Positions 1 through 8,982 of a stretch of 64,000 nt of DNA are shown here, one piece after another; positions within the stretch are counted from its first letter, which is position 1; each line of letters starts with the position of its first letter. The translations under genes were made by a program, and so were the position numbers. The notes below the pieces were generated by a model. The model had not been told where the DNA came from. It made no database searches and was given only the letters and a program-made list of their open reading frames with translations. This DNA is from Psychrobacillus psychrotolerans (GTDB lineage: Bacteria; Bacillota; Bacilli; Bacillales_A; Planococcaceae): assembly GCF_900115805.1 (NCBI RefSeq), contig NZ_FOXU01000004.1, positions 124,001 through 188,000 of the forward strand, read 5' to 3'.

Positions 1-699
1 AATAAATTCGGGACAACTGGAAATGAATACTTTACTTGGGCAATGAATACATATTTGCCTGGTAGAGTAGCAGAGCACTTTAAAGGAGCAAATATTGTGG
101 CTTTCTCTACTGGAAATGTTTATCCACTGGTACCACTTTCACAAGGTGGCTGTGATGAACTGCATGAGGTTGCTCCAGTTGGTGAGTATGGTCAATCCTC
201 TCTTGGTAGAGAAAGAGTGTTTACTTACTTCTCTCATAAAGATAATACGCCACTAACTGTTTTTAGATTAAATTATGCAATTGATATGAGATATGGCGTA
301 TTACTAGAAATAGCTCGTTCTGTATATAACGGAATTCCTTTGGACTTATCGATGGGTCATGTAAATGTTATTTGGCAAGGTGATGCAAATGAATATGCAA
401 TTAGATCATTGTTAAGAGCTAGCTCTCCTCCTACTATTCTTAATGTAACAGGACCAGAAACATTATCAGTTCGATGGCTTGCAAATGAATTTGGAACGTT
501 GCTAGGAAAAACTCCGGTTTTTGAAGGAGTAGAACAAGAAAATGCATTATTAAATAATGCCAGTAAAGCACATAAGGAATTTGGATATCCGCGTGTCTCC
601 ATAAGAGAGATGATTGAGTGGACAGCAACGTGGGTAGCCAACGATGGAGAAACGATTAATAAACCGACGCACTTTCAGGAACGGAAGGGGCAATTCTAA
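1..699 (+). CDS. NAD-dependent epimerase/dehydratase family protein, 5' end outside window
   Basis: The reading frame is open from the first base, so the N-terminal Rossmann NAD-binding part lies upstream and only about the last 232 residues are visible. The remaining part resembles the C-terminal half of extended SDR sugar epimerases/dehydratases: a strand ending in FSTGNVY, a region EYGQSSLGRERV where the catalytic tyrosine motif should lie, and the substrate-binding lobe. The usual YxxxK lysine is not seen there (YGQSS), so it may be catalytically unusual or degenerate. The stop codon directly abuts the ATG of the next gene, which implies translational coupling. Probably a sugar or sugar-acid catabolic enzyme; the substrate is unknown. 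Confidence 0.7.
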   Translation, partial: NKFGTTGNEYFTWAMNTYLPGRVAEHFKGANIVAFSTGNVYPLVPLSQGGCDELHEVAPVGEYGQSSLGRERVFTYFSHKDNTPLTVFRLNYAIDMRYGVLLEIARSVYNGIPLDLSMGHVNVIWQGDANEYAIRSLLRASSPPTILNVTGPETLSVRWLANEFGTLLGKTPVFEGVEQENALLNNASKAHKEFGYPRVSIREMIEWTATWVANDGETINKPTHFQERKGQF

Positions 700-1755
700 A
701 TGTCTTTAACACCAGAATTACAAAAACATTTACAAGATGGAGCCTTTATCCCAGCTCACCCTTTAGCCTTGACAAGGGAGAAACAATTAGATGAATATGC
801 CCAAAGAAGATTGACTAGATATTATATGGAGGCTGGTGTAGGTGGAATTGCAGTAGGCGTTCATACAACTCAATTTGAAATTAGAGATCCACAGTTTAAT
901 TTGTACGAAATTGTTTTACGGTTGGCGATGGAGGAAGTTGAAAAAGCACAGTTACAGCGTCCGTTCCTGAAAATAGCAGGTGTTTGTGGTAATACGGAGC
1001 AGGCTTTAAAAGAAACGAAAATAGCTAAAGCGTTAGGCTACGATATGGTACTTTTAAGTAACGGCGGGTTACAAGATTATTCGGAAAAGGAACTTATTGA
1101 TCGAACTAAAGTTGTTGCAAATGAGTTACCAGTGTTTGGTTTTTACTTGCAACCTGCTGTTGGAGGAAGAATCTTCAGCTATAATTTCTGGGAGGAATTT
1201 GCAAGTATTCAAAACGTAGTAGCTATTAAAATGGCGCCTTTTGATAGGTATTTAACATTGGATGTAATTAGAGCTGTGTGTGCTTCTCCTAGAAGAGATG
1301 AAATTGCACTTTACACTGGAAATGACGATAATATTGTTTTGGATTTATTGACAATGTATGAATTTGAAGTAGATGGTAGGAAGGAGAGCAAAAGCATAGT
1401 TGGTGGTCTCCTAGGTCATTGGTCGGTCTGGACTCACGAAGCCGTGAGGCTTTTTGAGAAAGTAAAAGAAGCTAGGCTTCATAGTCAAATAGATAAGCAC
1501 TGGTTTTCTATTGCACAAAATGTCACAGATGCGAATTCAGCATTCTTTGATTCTAAAAATAGTTTCAAAGGGAGTATTGCTGGGATCAATGATGTCCTGA
1601 GCAGACAAGGTCTACTGCAAGGAAATTGGTGTTTAACTGACCATGAAGTTTTAAGTCCAGGTCAAGCAAAAGAAATCGACCGTGTTTATGCAACGTATCC
1701 ACAGTTAAATGATGAAGTTTTTGTACAGGATTTTCTTCGTAGTGATAAAGAATAA
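700..1755 (+). CDS. Dihydrodipicolinate synthase (DapA) family aldolase/lyase
   Basis: This 351-residue protein has the DapA/N-acetylneuraminate lyase TIM-barrel pattern. The Schiff-base lysine is seen in VAIKMAPFDRY (about residue 180) and the pyruvate-binding style tyrosine region in FGFYLQPAVGG. It is longer than true DapA (about 290 residues) and has an extra C-terminal segment, so it is unlikely to be the lysine-biosynthetic enzyme. It starts immediately after the stop of the epimerase gene and precedes a regulator and a Gfo/Idh/MocA oxidoreductase, which suggests a catabolic aldolase acting on a keto-deoxy sugar acid or similar compound. Substrate not predictable. Confidence 0.75.
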   Translation: MSLTPELQKHLQDGAFIPAHPLALTREKQLDEYAQRRLTRYYMEAGVGGIAVGVHTTQFEIRDPQFNLYEIVLRLAMEEVEKAQLQRPFLKIAGVCGNTEQALKETKIAKALGYDMVLLSNGGLQDYSEKELIDRTKVVANELPVFGFYLQPAVGGRIFSYNFWEEFASIQNVVAIKMAPFDRYLTLDVIRAVCASPRRDEIALYTGNDDNIVLDLLTMYEFEVDGRKESKSIVGGLLGHWSVWTHEAVRLFEKVKEARLHSQIDKHWFSIAQNVTDANSAFFDSKNSFKGSIAGINDVLSRQGLLQGNWCLTDHEVLSPGQAKEIDRVYATYPQLNDEVFVQDFLRSDKE

Positions 1756-1765
1756 TGAACAACGG

Positions 1766-1795
1766 AAAGGACACATTGCTAATTATGTGTCTTTT
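1766..1795 (+). terminator. Rho-independent terminator after the aldolase gene
   Basis: Arms around GGACACAT and ATGTGTC enclose an 8-nt loop and are followed by TTTT. It lies 10 bp after the aldolase stop and separates it from the regulator gene. Confidence 0.6.
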
Positions 1796-1818
1796 CGTGG
1801 TGGAATGGAGGAAGGGGA

Positions 1819-3141
1819 ATGAAAGCACATTTAAAAGTAGGAGTGATTGGTCCATTATGGATTTATGACACATTAGTACGTTGTTTTGGGCTTTTTCCAA
1901 CCATTCAGCCGATATTTCGTTTGTCTGATGAAATAGAGAATGCTAAAAAGTTCACTGTTGAACTAGAGGACAAAGTGGATTGTTTATTTTACTCCGGACG
2001 AATTCCATACTTGTTAGCAAAAGAAAAAGTATCAGTGGAAATTCCAACATTTTATATACCCTTAAAAGGAGCAGGTTTATACCAATCGTTGTATAAATTG
2101 AAAAGTAATATGAATTTTACTCAAATAAGCTTTGACGGAATTCAAAATGATTATATTGAAATTGTAAAAAAAAATTTAGAAGAAACGTTTAGTTATGACA
2201 ATTATAGTGACTTAGTTTCCCTAGACAACATAGAGGATATTGTTAACTTTCATATGGAGAATGTAGAAAAGAATTCTGGTACGGCTGTAATTACAAGCTT
2301 AAGATTAGTAAGTGAACGTTTGACGAGTAATAATATTGTAAATGAATGGTTAAAGCCCTCTGAAGAAGATATTATTGTCGCTATCGAACGAATGCTATTA
2401 GGGACTACTCAGCGAAAACAAAAAGAAATGCAAATTATAGTGGGGCGAATTTGTATAGAAAACTTGACTATGTTAGCATCAGAATTTATGACCGAGCAAC
2501 AAATTCAAAAACGAAACCATACTACATACCGAATGCTCCTCCATTTTGCTGAGCAAATGAGCGGTTATTTGACGGCATTAAGTAGTACTGAATACTTGTT
2601 TGTTACAAGCCGGGGAATATTTGAAAGAGTCACTGAAGGTTATAAAGTATTGCCAATTTTAGATGAGTTAAAGAAAAAAATAGGTGTCACCCTTTCAATC
2701 GGAGTAGGCTTCGGCTTTTCTGCATTAGAAGCTGGATCTCATGCAAGAGTTGCACTTATGCAAGCTCAAGAAAACGGAGGTAATAGCTGTTATATCGTGA
2801 ATGAGGATAAAAGTGTATTTGGACCAATTAACTTAATAGCCCCTATGAAATATCCATTAACAGTGACCGATCAACTATTAATACAACAATCAGAGGCAGT
2901 TGGTTTGAATGCAGCAAACATTGAAAAGACGATGGCGTTAATAAGAAGAAAAAAGAAAAATGAATTTACCGCTCATGAGCTCGCTTCGGTATTAGGAATT
3001 ACGCCAAGGAGCGCGCATAGAATTGTTCAATCTTGGCTAGATATCTCTTTAATAGAAGTGATTGGTACAGAGAAAATATCGAGAAGAGGTAGACCACGGC
3101 AAGTTTTCACTCTACTAAAAAGTGAGGAAGAGAGATTATGA
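1819..3141 (+). CDS. Transcriptional regulator with C-terminal winged helix
   Basis: A 440-residue protein with no signal peptide. The N-terminal third (about 1-100) starts with a Rossmann-like strand (VGVIGPLWIYD) reminiscent of ligand-binding regulators. The central part carries a cyclase-like fold pattern (LSIGVGFGFSALEAGSHARVAL followed by GGNSCYIV) that resembles a degenerate GGDEF or nucleotide-cyclase-like sensor domain. The C-terminal 80 residues (ELASVLGITPRSAHRIVQSW, then RRGRPRQVF) form a winged helix-turn-helix. GAGGAAGGGGA provides the RBS for ATG 1819. Its 3' end overlaps the oxidoreductase gene by 4 bp (ATGA). It probably controls the surrounding catabolic genes. The family name is unknown to me. 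Confidence 0.6.
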   Translation: MKAHLKVGVIGPLWIYDTLVRCFGLFPTIQPIFRLSDEIENAKKFTVELEDKVDCLFYSGRIPYLLAKEKVSVEIPTFYIPLKGAGLYQSLYKLKSNMNFTQISFDGIQNDYIEIVKKNLEETFSYDNYSDLVSLDNIEDIVNFHMENVEKNSGTAVITSLRLVSERLTSNNIVNEWLKPSEEDIIVAIERMLLGTTQRKQKEMQIIVGRICIENLTMLASEFMTEQQIQKRNHTTYRMLLHFAEQMSGYLTALSSTEYLFVTSRGIFERVTEGYKVLPILDELKKKIGVTLSIGVGFGFSALEAGSHARVALMQAQENGGNSCYIVNEDKSVFGPINLIAPMKYPLTVTDQLLIQQSEAVGLNAANIEKTMALIRRKKKNEFTAHELASVLGITPRSAHRIVQSWLDISLIEVIGTEKISRRGRPRQVFTLLKSEEERL

Positions 3142-4007
3142 AAATAGGTTTAATAGGTTTGGATACATCCCATAGTGAGATTTTCACGCGATTGTTAAAC
3201 GATTCGGAGGACGCTCATCATGTAAAAGGTGCTCAAATAACACATGTTATTCCAACTTACTCCGAAGACTTACGCATCAGTCGGGAACGTTTCCCTCAAT
3301 ACTACGAAATCGTCACCAATAAATATGGAGTTATTCCAGTTGAAGATGTAGAAGAGTTTATGACGGTCGTTGATGCAGTAATTATCGGAACGGTAGATGG
3401 TAGAAATCATTTAGAATGGTTAAAAAAAGTGGTTAGTTATAGTAAACCAGTATTCATCGATAAACCGATTGTCATGAACAGTGGGGAAATGAAAGAATTA
3501 ATCAATCTTAGTAAAATTTATAATACCCCTGTTATGAGTTCCTCCTCTTTGAGATTTTCAGAATCAGTTGTACAAGCAAAAAGTGCAGATATCCAGAGTG
3601 GCTATTTTTTTGGACCGACCCCTCGTCAAGAACAAATGCCAGGATACTTTTGGTATGGGATTCACTTAGTTGAAATGGTTGTCACTATATTTGGTACCGA
3701 AGTTGAAAAAATGAAAGTAGAGACATATAAGGATTGCGAACAAATTCACATGACATTTTCTAACGGAAAACACGCCATCATTCGAGGAGAAAACGAGTGG
3801 CATAATCGATTTGGAGCAACTCTGCATACCAAAGAAAATGTTCATTCCTTACGTTTATGGGAAGAGGAGAAACCGTATTACGCAGGGCTAATAGAGCAAG
3901 TCGTACAATTTTTTGAAACTGGCGTATCCCCGGTACCCATTGAGGAGACGAAGGAGATTGTTGGGTTACTCGAGGAGATTTCGTCCCTGTGTAGCAAACA
4001 ATTCTGA
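3138..4007 (+). CDS. Gfo/Idh/MocA-type NAD(P)-dependent oxidoreductase
   Basis: The N-terminal Rossmann motif MKIGLIGLDTSHSEIF, the DAVIIGTVDGRNH strand and the KPVFIDKPIV motif (the conserved lysine-proline of the family, about residue 110) identify a Gfo/Idh/MocA oxidoreductase, usually acting on sugars, inositols or their lactones. The 289-residue length is at the short end for the family. Its start overlaps the preceding regulator by 4 bp. The final seven residues (SLCSKQF) and the TGA stop are encoded by a copy of a repeated transposon-end-like sequence (3983-4010), so the native C terminus has probably been replaced by an insertion or deletion event. Confidence 0.75.
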   Translation: MKIGLIGLDTSHSEIFTRLLNDSEDAHHVKGAQITHVIPTYSEDLRISRERFPQYYEIVTNKYGVIPVEDVEEFMTVVDAVIIGTVDGRNHLEWLKKVVSYSKPVFIDKPIVMNSGEMKELINLSKIYNTPVMSSSSLRFSESVVQAKSADIQSGYFFGPTPRQEQMPGYFWYGIHLVEMVVTIFGTEVEKMKVETYKDCEQIHMTFSNGKHAIIRGENEWHNRFGATLHTKENVHSLRLWEEEKPYYAGLIEQVVQFFETGVSPVPIEETKEIVGLLEEISSLCSKQF

Positions 4008-4010
4008 ATG
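3983..4010 (+). repeat. Transposon-end-like repeat, copy 1
   Basis: 28-bp sequence beginning GTCCCTGTGTAGCAAACAA and ending TTCTGAATG. It recurs nearly identically at 5023-5050 (27/28) and its first 22 bases recur at 8983-9004, all in the same orientation. An inverted, less perfect copy lies at 9081-9108. This copy supplies the stop codon of the oxidoreductase gene. The end type is consistent with a terminal inverted repeat of an IS or MITE, but no transposase is present here. Confidence 0.75.
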
Positions 4011-4104
4011 TTTTTAAATATACTTACTTTAGGTATAGTCCATTACACTCTAAACGTTTATACTAAATGGTAGATGGTGGTAATGTAGAAAGTAGGTAGA
4101 TATA

Positions 4105-4971
4105 ATGGCATCGATTGATCGCGAACTTTATGAATACATTCTTGTAAATTCAAGTAATATTACAACCAAATGGTTTACCGCAAAATGTGATTTTGACAGC
4201 CCTTTTTATTCTAATAATTTGAATCCTGAAATAGACAAAGTTTTAAAAGAACAGCATGCATTAACAATTAGTACCGTAGCTTATGCTTTTTTGGAGGAAG
4301 AACACGGCTTTCAGGAGCAACTTTTAATATGGGCTGAAACAGTAGCCCAAAGTAGAATTGAACATAATATACCGATCCATGACGTCATAAAGGCGCTAAA
4401 TAAAACGCGTGAAACAATATGGCTATTTGTGGAGAACTTTGCATTTGCGCATCATGATGATTTGCTCAATACCGTTGTGTTGAAGTGGAGTCGCTTGTTT
4501 AATACCGCATTCGATCAACTTATTCATAGTTTTTCGGAAAGGTATTACTATCTATCTAACAATAGATTGAATGCCCAACAAGCGTTGATAAATGAACTTA
4601 GTGTACCAGTCATACCAATTTTAGAGAGTGTCGGAGTTTTACCTATAGTAGGAGATATCGATACATTTAGGAGCAGGTTATTATTGGAAAGTGTCCCTAA
4701 TACATGTGTGGAAATGAATATAGACAAACTTTTCATAGATATTTCATCGGTCACGTTTATGGATACAATGGTAGCAAATGAATTATTCCGTTTAATAGAT
4801 GTACTTCAATTGCTTGGCATTAAGACTGTCTTATCTGGTATTCGACCTGAAGTGGCGCAGACTTCGATTCAACTTGGAGTCAATTTCGGGAATATTTCTA
4901 CTTTTAGTTCATTAAAGCAAGCCTTGTTAAGGACTGGAGTTTATACTACTAGTGGAACTAGTAAAAAATAG
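4105..4971 (+). CDS. RsbR-like stressosome protein with C-terminal STAS domain
   Basis: 288 residues: an N-terminal non-haem-globin-like helical sensor domain (about 1-150) and a C-terminal STAS domain (about 165-280). Both threonines that RsbT phosphorylates in RsbRA-type proteins are conserved, in MDTMVAN (Thr221) and in RPEVAQTS (Thr253), so it should be a phosphorylatable stressosome subunit feeding the sigma-B style stress cascade. It stands alone between two copies of the transposon-end repeat with its own terminator. No rsbS/rsbT neighbours are present. A second, diverged paralogue lies at 31092-31907. Confidence 0.85.
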   Translation: MASIDRELYEYILVNSSNITTKWFTAKCDFDSPFYSNNLNPEIDKVLKEQHALTISTVAYAFLEEEHGFQEQLLIWAETVAQSRIEHNIPIHDVIKALNKTRETIWLFVENFAFAHHDDLLNTVVLKWSRLFNTAFDQLIHSFSERYYYLSNNRLNAQQALINELSVPVIPILESVGVLPIVGDIDTFRSRLLLESVPNTCVEMNIDKLFIDISSVTFMDTMVANELFRLIDVLQLLGIKTVLSGIRPEVAQTSIQLGVNFGNISTFSSLKQALLRTGVYTTSGTSKK

Positions 4972-4986
4972 AAGTCTAAAAAATAA

Positions 4987-5020
4987 AACACTTACAGGAG
5001 AGGTCTGTAAGTGTTTTTTT
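4987..5020 (+). terminator. Rho-independent terminator of the RsbR-like gene
   Basis: Perfect 11-bp arms AACACTTACAG and CTGTAAGTGTT with a 7-nt loop run directly into a T tract. A copy of the transposon-end repeat begins 3 bp after the T tract. Confidence 0.9.
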
Positions 5021-5022
5021 AT

Positions 5023-5050
5023 GTCCCTGTGTAGCAAACAAATCTGAATG
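5023..5050 (+). repeat. Transposon-end-like repeat, copy 2
   Basis: 27 of 28 bases match the copy at 3983-4010, in the same orientation. It begins immediately downstream of the T tract of the preceding terminator, as does the copy at 8983. Confidence 0.75.
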
Positions 5051-5247
5051 AAAAAAATAACGAGATTTAAGTATTAATAAATCTATTAATTTAAACCAAT
5101 TATACTAGTATAAAATACTAATATATAATTTTGAATTAGGTTCAAAAGATATGCATTATATTTAGTAAACTAATACTATTTTACAATCTTTTGAATAATT
5201 AGAAATTTCGGTATTCGCACTAGTTTAATTGTGATAAATTGGTATTG

Positions 5248-5269
5248 TCACACTTAATTGGAAGTGTGA
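5248..5269. promoter_or_regulatory. Perfect inverted repeat upstream of the Vpr-like protease
   Basis: 8-bp arms TCACACTT and AAGTGTGA with a 6-nt centre, 27 bp before the TTG start. It could be an operator or a 5' leader stem-loop stabilising the transcript. The rest of the 4972-5296 gap holds the upstream terminator, repeat copy 2 and about 190 bp of very AT-rich sequence with no gene that I can see. Confidence 0.45.
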
Positions 5270-5296
5270 AAACTCAAGTTAAAGGGGAAATGAGAT

Positions 5297-8200
5297 TTGA
5301 AGAAGTTTAAGTTTACGAAGTTCTTTAGTAGTATGCTAGCTGTGATTATGGTTTTATCTCTATTGGTTCCATTCTCAAATGCTAGTGCTGAAGAAGTTAA
5401 ACCATTCAAGCAGAATGGTCAAAGTGAAAGTACTATTCAACTGAAGGCTGCTATAGCGGAACAATTGAGCTTATCTAAAGATGGCCCAACCCTTCATGAA
5501 AGTTTACAAAATGTGTCAGGCAATCAAGATGTTGCAGTAATTATTCATTTATCCGAAAAGCCTGTAGCACTAGAACAAGGAATTAGCCAAGTGAAAGGCA
5601 ACAAATTCTCAAATGCGCGCGCAAATCAGGTCCGTGCAAATGTAAAAGCTCAACAAGCAAAAGTGAAAAAAGAACTAACTGTTAAACAGGTTCAATTAAA
5701 GCAAGGATATACGTTTGATACAGTATTGAACGGATTTGCAGCAACAGTTAAAGCAAGTGACATTACGAAACTATTAACTGTAGAAGGAATTACGTTAATC
5801 GAACCAGATGCTACTGTTTATGCATCAGAAGAAAGTACAACTAAATCTTCCGGTCTTATAAAAGATGAAACATTAGAAGCACAAATGAATACAAGTGTTT
5901 CCTTCCTAGGCATTGAACAGCTATGGGATGAGGGAATTGAAGGACAAGGGGTTAAAGTAGCGGTACTTGATACAGGTATTGATGCGGATCATCCTGAGTT
6001 TGCTGGTATTTATAAAGGCGGGAAGAACTTCATTCCAAACTCATCTACTTATGCGAAAAATCGTGCAGATGATGATGCTTCCGAGACATTACCTTCGGAA
6101 CGCCCAGCGGGAACACCTGAATTTAATACAACGGGAAGTTCATTTTATACATCACATGGCACACATGTAGCCGGAACAATAGCAGCAATTGGTGCAAACG
6201 AATTCGGTATTAAAGGGATTGCACCTAAAGTAGATTTATATGCTTACCGTGTACTTGGTGCGTATGGTAGCGGAGCGACTTCAGGAATAGTTAAAGCAAT
6301 TGAAACAGCTGTAATAGAAGAGATGGATGTTATTAATCTATCACTTGGTGGTGGAGCTAACTCTGAAACGGATGCAGGTTCATTTGCGATTAATAACGCG
6401 ATGATTGCTGGAACTATTGGAGTAATTGCAACTGGTAACTCTGGTCCAAATCGTGGAACAATGGGAACTCCGGCTACTGCACGTTTAGGGATTGCAGTGG
6501 GTAACACAACGAATCCTGAAACAATGTATAACGGACAAGTAAATCTTACGGTTGGAGATTACAACTTAACGAAACAACTACAATTAATGGGCACAACATT
6601 TGGGCAAAATTTAGCAACACAACTACAAGGTGAGTTTGACCTAGTTGAAGTACCTGGGCTAGGGGAAGTAAAAGATTTTGAAGGAATTGATGTCAAAGGG
6701 AAAGTAGCTTTGATTGCTCGTGGTTCTATCGCATTTGTCGATAAAATTGAAAATGCAAGAGCGCAAGGAGCAGTTGCTACAATTATTCATAACTCAGCGA
6801 CAGGATCAGGTGCGCCAAATGCATCAGGTACATTCCTTGGAGATTCATTTGCCTTCATTCCGACATTTGATATGTCCTATACGGATGGAATGGCAATCCG
6901 TGCGGAATTAGCAAAAGGAACAGGTAAAGTAAGCTTTGGTCAGTTTGCATCCACAAAAACACTTGGTGACGATGTAAACGATTCTAGTTCACGTGGACCA
7001 TCTACACCAAACTTTGATATTAAACCAGATGTAAGCGCACCTGGAACAAATATTATGTCTACTATTCCAATGTACAAAAAAGATTTCCCTGAGGCTGTTT
7101 ACGACGAAGCATATGATCGTAAAACAGGAACTTCTATGGCAACACCACATATCGCAGGTATTGCTGCGCTTGTAAAACAAGCAAATCCTGATTGGAATGC
7201 TTTTGATGTAAAAGTAGCACTTTCCAATACGGCTAAAATATTGGATACAAATAAGTATGATGTATTTGCTCAAGGTGCAGGTCGTGTAAATGCGTATGCA
7301 GCGGCACATCCAGAAATTCTTGCGTATGCATTAGATACGGCTGTATTAGATAGCAATGGAGCTATTGTGGATAACGTGAAAGGAACAGTTACTTTCGGTC
7401 CTCAATCATTGAAAGATGGTAATATTTCCGTCACAAAAGAGATTTTAGTAAAAGATATTGCTGGTAAAGGTGGAAACTATAACGTCTCAGTAGATGTAAC
7501 CAAGTCATTTGGTGACGCAAAAGTGACGATAGACAAACCGACATTCAATCTTGCTGGAGAGCAAGTGTTAAAAGTTACATTGACAGCTTCTAAAGCAACT
7601 GCACCAAATGGTTCTGAAATACTAGGATATATCCATATTAACGGTGGTAATTCAGAAGTTTCCTTGCCATTTGCGGCTGACTTTGGTGGAGCAGAGGCAA
7701 CACAATTAAAAGACTACAAAATTTCAACAACAGATTTATCCTTTAATGGTGACGGAGTTCAGGATTCCGCAGTTCTTTCGTTTACATTAACTGGTGACGT
7801 AACAACAAACTATATCGAACTTTGGGATATTATGAATCCTGAAGGTGGGGAATACGGGGATGGCTATATTGGTTACTTACATTCAGGTTCCGCACTAGCA
7901 AAAGGATCTTATAACCTGAATATTGCAGGACAATATAAACCGTGGGGCACAGATCCAGCAACTACTATTCCTGATGGCTTATACACTATAGACTTCACTG
8001 GTGTTGCAGCTTCTGGAGTTGTGCAAGATTATGTTGGACCAGTTATCGTGAAAACAACAAAACCAGAAGTTGCTGGAACAGTAACTGAAGGCGTTGCAAC
8101 TGGTCAAGTAACAGACAAATATATCGATTATAATGAAAAACTATATTTGTATGGATTAGATTATAATTTAAATGAGAAATTAAAAGCTTCCTATATTACT

Positions 8201-8926
8201 ACTGTCAATGGTGAAGCAACTGCACCAGTAGCGTTTAACTTGAACCAAGACGGTAGCTTTACATTCCCAGTAACAGCTGACACAGATTCAGTAAAAGTAA
8301 TCGTTAAGGATGCTGCAGGAAATGTCGGCGAAGCGTTAATTTATGAAAAAGAAATAGTAGAACCAGTAATAACTCTTTCTATTAATCCAACTACGCTAGA
8401 ATTAACAGCTGGAGAAACATCTCAACTAACTGTGACAGAAACATCTACACCTGTAGAAGGTGATGCAACTGATAAAGATGTAACTTCAGATGCTACTTAT
8501 ACAGTAGCAGACGAAAGTATCGCTACAGTTAAAAATGGAGTAGTAACTGCAGTGGCAGAAGGTACGACAACAATTACAGTTTCATATGGTAAAAATGAAG
8601 TTACTGTAAATATTACAGTAAAAGCACCTGTCGTTGTTGAACCTGTAGTAACACTAACTATCGACCAAGATCAGGTAGAAACTAGACCTGGCAAGGAAGT
8701 AAAAGTGAAAATTACAGAAGTTACAACTGTAGATGGTAAGACAACAGAGAAAGACGTAACGAATCTTGCATCATACAAAGTTGAAAAAAATAATGTGGCT
8801 TCCGTAAATGCTGGAGTTGTAAAAGGTAAAGGCCCTGGTGAAACAACAGTTACCGTAACATATGGTAAGCATACGCTGACATTCGATGTGACTGTAGTAA
8901 ACCCGGGAAAGGGTAATAATAAGTAA
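5297..8926 (+). CDS. Secreted Vpr-like S8 serine protease with PA and Ig-like (BIG2) domains
   Basis: TTG start preceded by AAAGGGG. Residues 1-31 are a Sec signal peptide with an ASA cleavage site. An inhibitor-I9 propeptide (about 70-175) is followed by the subtilase domain with Asp225 (VAVLDTG), His287 (SHGTHVAG) and Ser613 (GTSMATP). The large insert between His and Ser holds a protease-associated domain (VKGKVALIARG...), the arrangement of Bacillus Vpr. The C-terminal half adds Fn3-like beta domains and two bacterial Ig-like group 2 repeats (about 1030-1115 and 1117-1200), ending PGKGNNK. There is no LPXTG or SLH anchor, so it should be released or held loosely in the wall. At 1209 residues it is larger than B. 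subtilis Vpr (about 806). Its own terminator follows. Likely a nutrient-scavenging extracellular protease. Confidence 0.9.
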   Translation: MKKFKFTKFFSSMLAVIMVLSLLVPFSNASAEEVKPFKQNGQSESTIQLKAAIAEQLSLSKDGPTLHESLQNVSGNQDVAVIIHLSEKPVALEQGISQVKGNKFSNARANQVRANVKAQQAKVKKELTVKQVQLKQGYTFDTVLNGFAATVKASDITKLLTVEGITLIEPDATVYASEESTTKSSGLIKDETLEAQMNTSVSFLGIEQLWDEGIEGQGVKVAVLDTGIDADHPEFAGIYKGGKNFIPNSSTYAKNRADDDASETLPSERPAGTPEFNTTGSSFYTSHGTHVAGTIAAIGANEFGIKGIAPKVDLYAYRVLGAYGSGATSGIVKAIETAVIEEMDVINLSLGGGANSETDAGSFAINNAMIAGTIGVIATGNSGPNRGTMGTPATARLGIAVGNTTNPETMYNGQVNLTVGDYNLTKQLQLMGTTFGQNLATQLQGEFDLVEVPGLGEVKDFEGIDVKGKVALIARGSIAFVDKIENARAQGAVATIIHNSATGSGAPNASGTFLGDSFAFIPTFDMSYTDGMAIRAELAKGTGKVSFGQFASTKTLGDDVNDSSSRGPSTPNFDIKPDVSAPGTNIMSTIPMYKKDFPEAVYDEAYDRKTGTSMATPHIAGIAALVKQANPDWNAFDVKVALSNTAKILDTNKYDVFAQGAGRVNAYAAAHPEILAYALDTAVLDSNGAIVDNVKGTVTFGPQSLKDGNISVTKEILVKDIAGKGGNYNVSVDVTKSFGDAKVTIDKPTFNLAGEQVLKVTLTASKATAPNGSEILGYIHINGGNSEVSLPFAADFGGAEATQLKDYKISTTDLSFNGDGVQDSAVLSFTLTGDVTTNYIELWDIMNPEGGEYGDGYIGYLHSGSALAKGSYNLNIAGQYKPWGTDPATTIPDGLYTIDFTGVAASGVVQDYVGPVIVKTTKPEVAGTVTEGVATGQVTDKYIDYNEKLYLYGLDYNLNEKLKASYITTVNGEATAPVAFNLNQDGSFTFPVTADTDSVKVIVKDAAGNVGEALIYEKEIVEPVITLSINPTTLELTAGETSQLTVTETSTPVEGDATDKDVTSDATYTVADESIATVKNGVVTAVAEGTTTITVSYGKNEVTVNITVKAPVVVEPVVTLTIDQDQVETRPGKEVKVKITEVTTVDGKTTEKDVTNLASYKVEKNNVASVNAGVVKGKGPGETTVTVTYGKHTLTFDVTVVNPGKGNNK

Positions 8927-8944
8927 AATACATTAAAAGAAGCA

Positions 8945-8982
8945 GCCCTACTCGATAGAAATGTTGAGTAGGGCATTTTTTT
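8945..8982 (+). terminator. Rho-independent terminator of the Vpr-like gene
   Basis: Perfect 9-bp arms GCCCTACTC and GAGTAGGGC, 12-nt loop, then ATTTTTTT. The next base begins repeat copy 3. Confidence 0.9.

Noticed and set aside
1819-3141. Active diguanylate cyclase
   Set aside because: The cyclase-like region lacks the GG(D/E)EF signature and the protein ends in a DNA-binding domain, so a regulator is the better call.
4008-4076. Small ORF starting ATGTTTTTAAATATAC after the Gfo/Idh gene
   Set aside because: About 21 codons, no Shine-Dalgarno sequence, and its start lies in the repeat. No export or peptide-pheromone layout.
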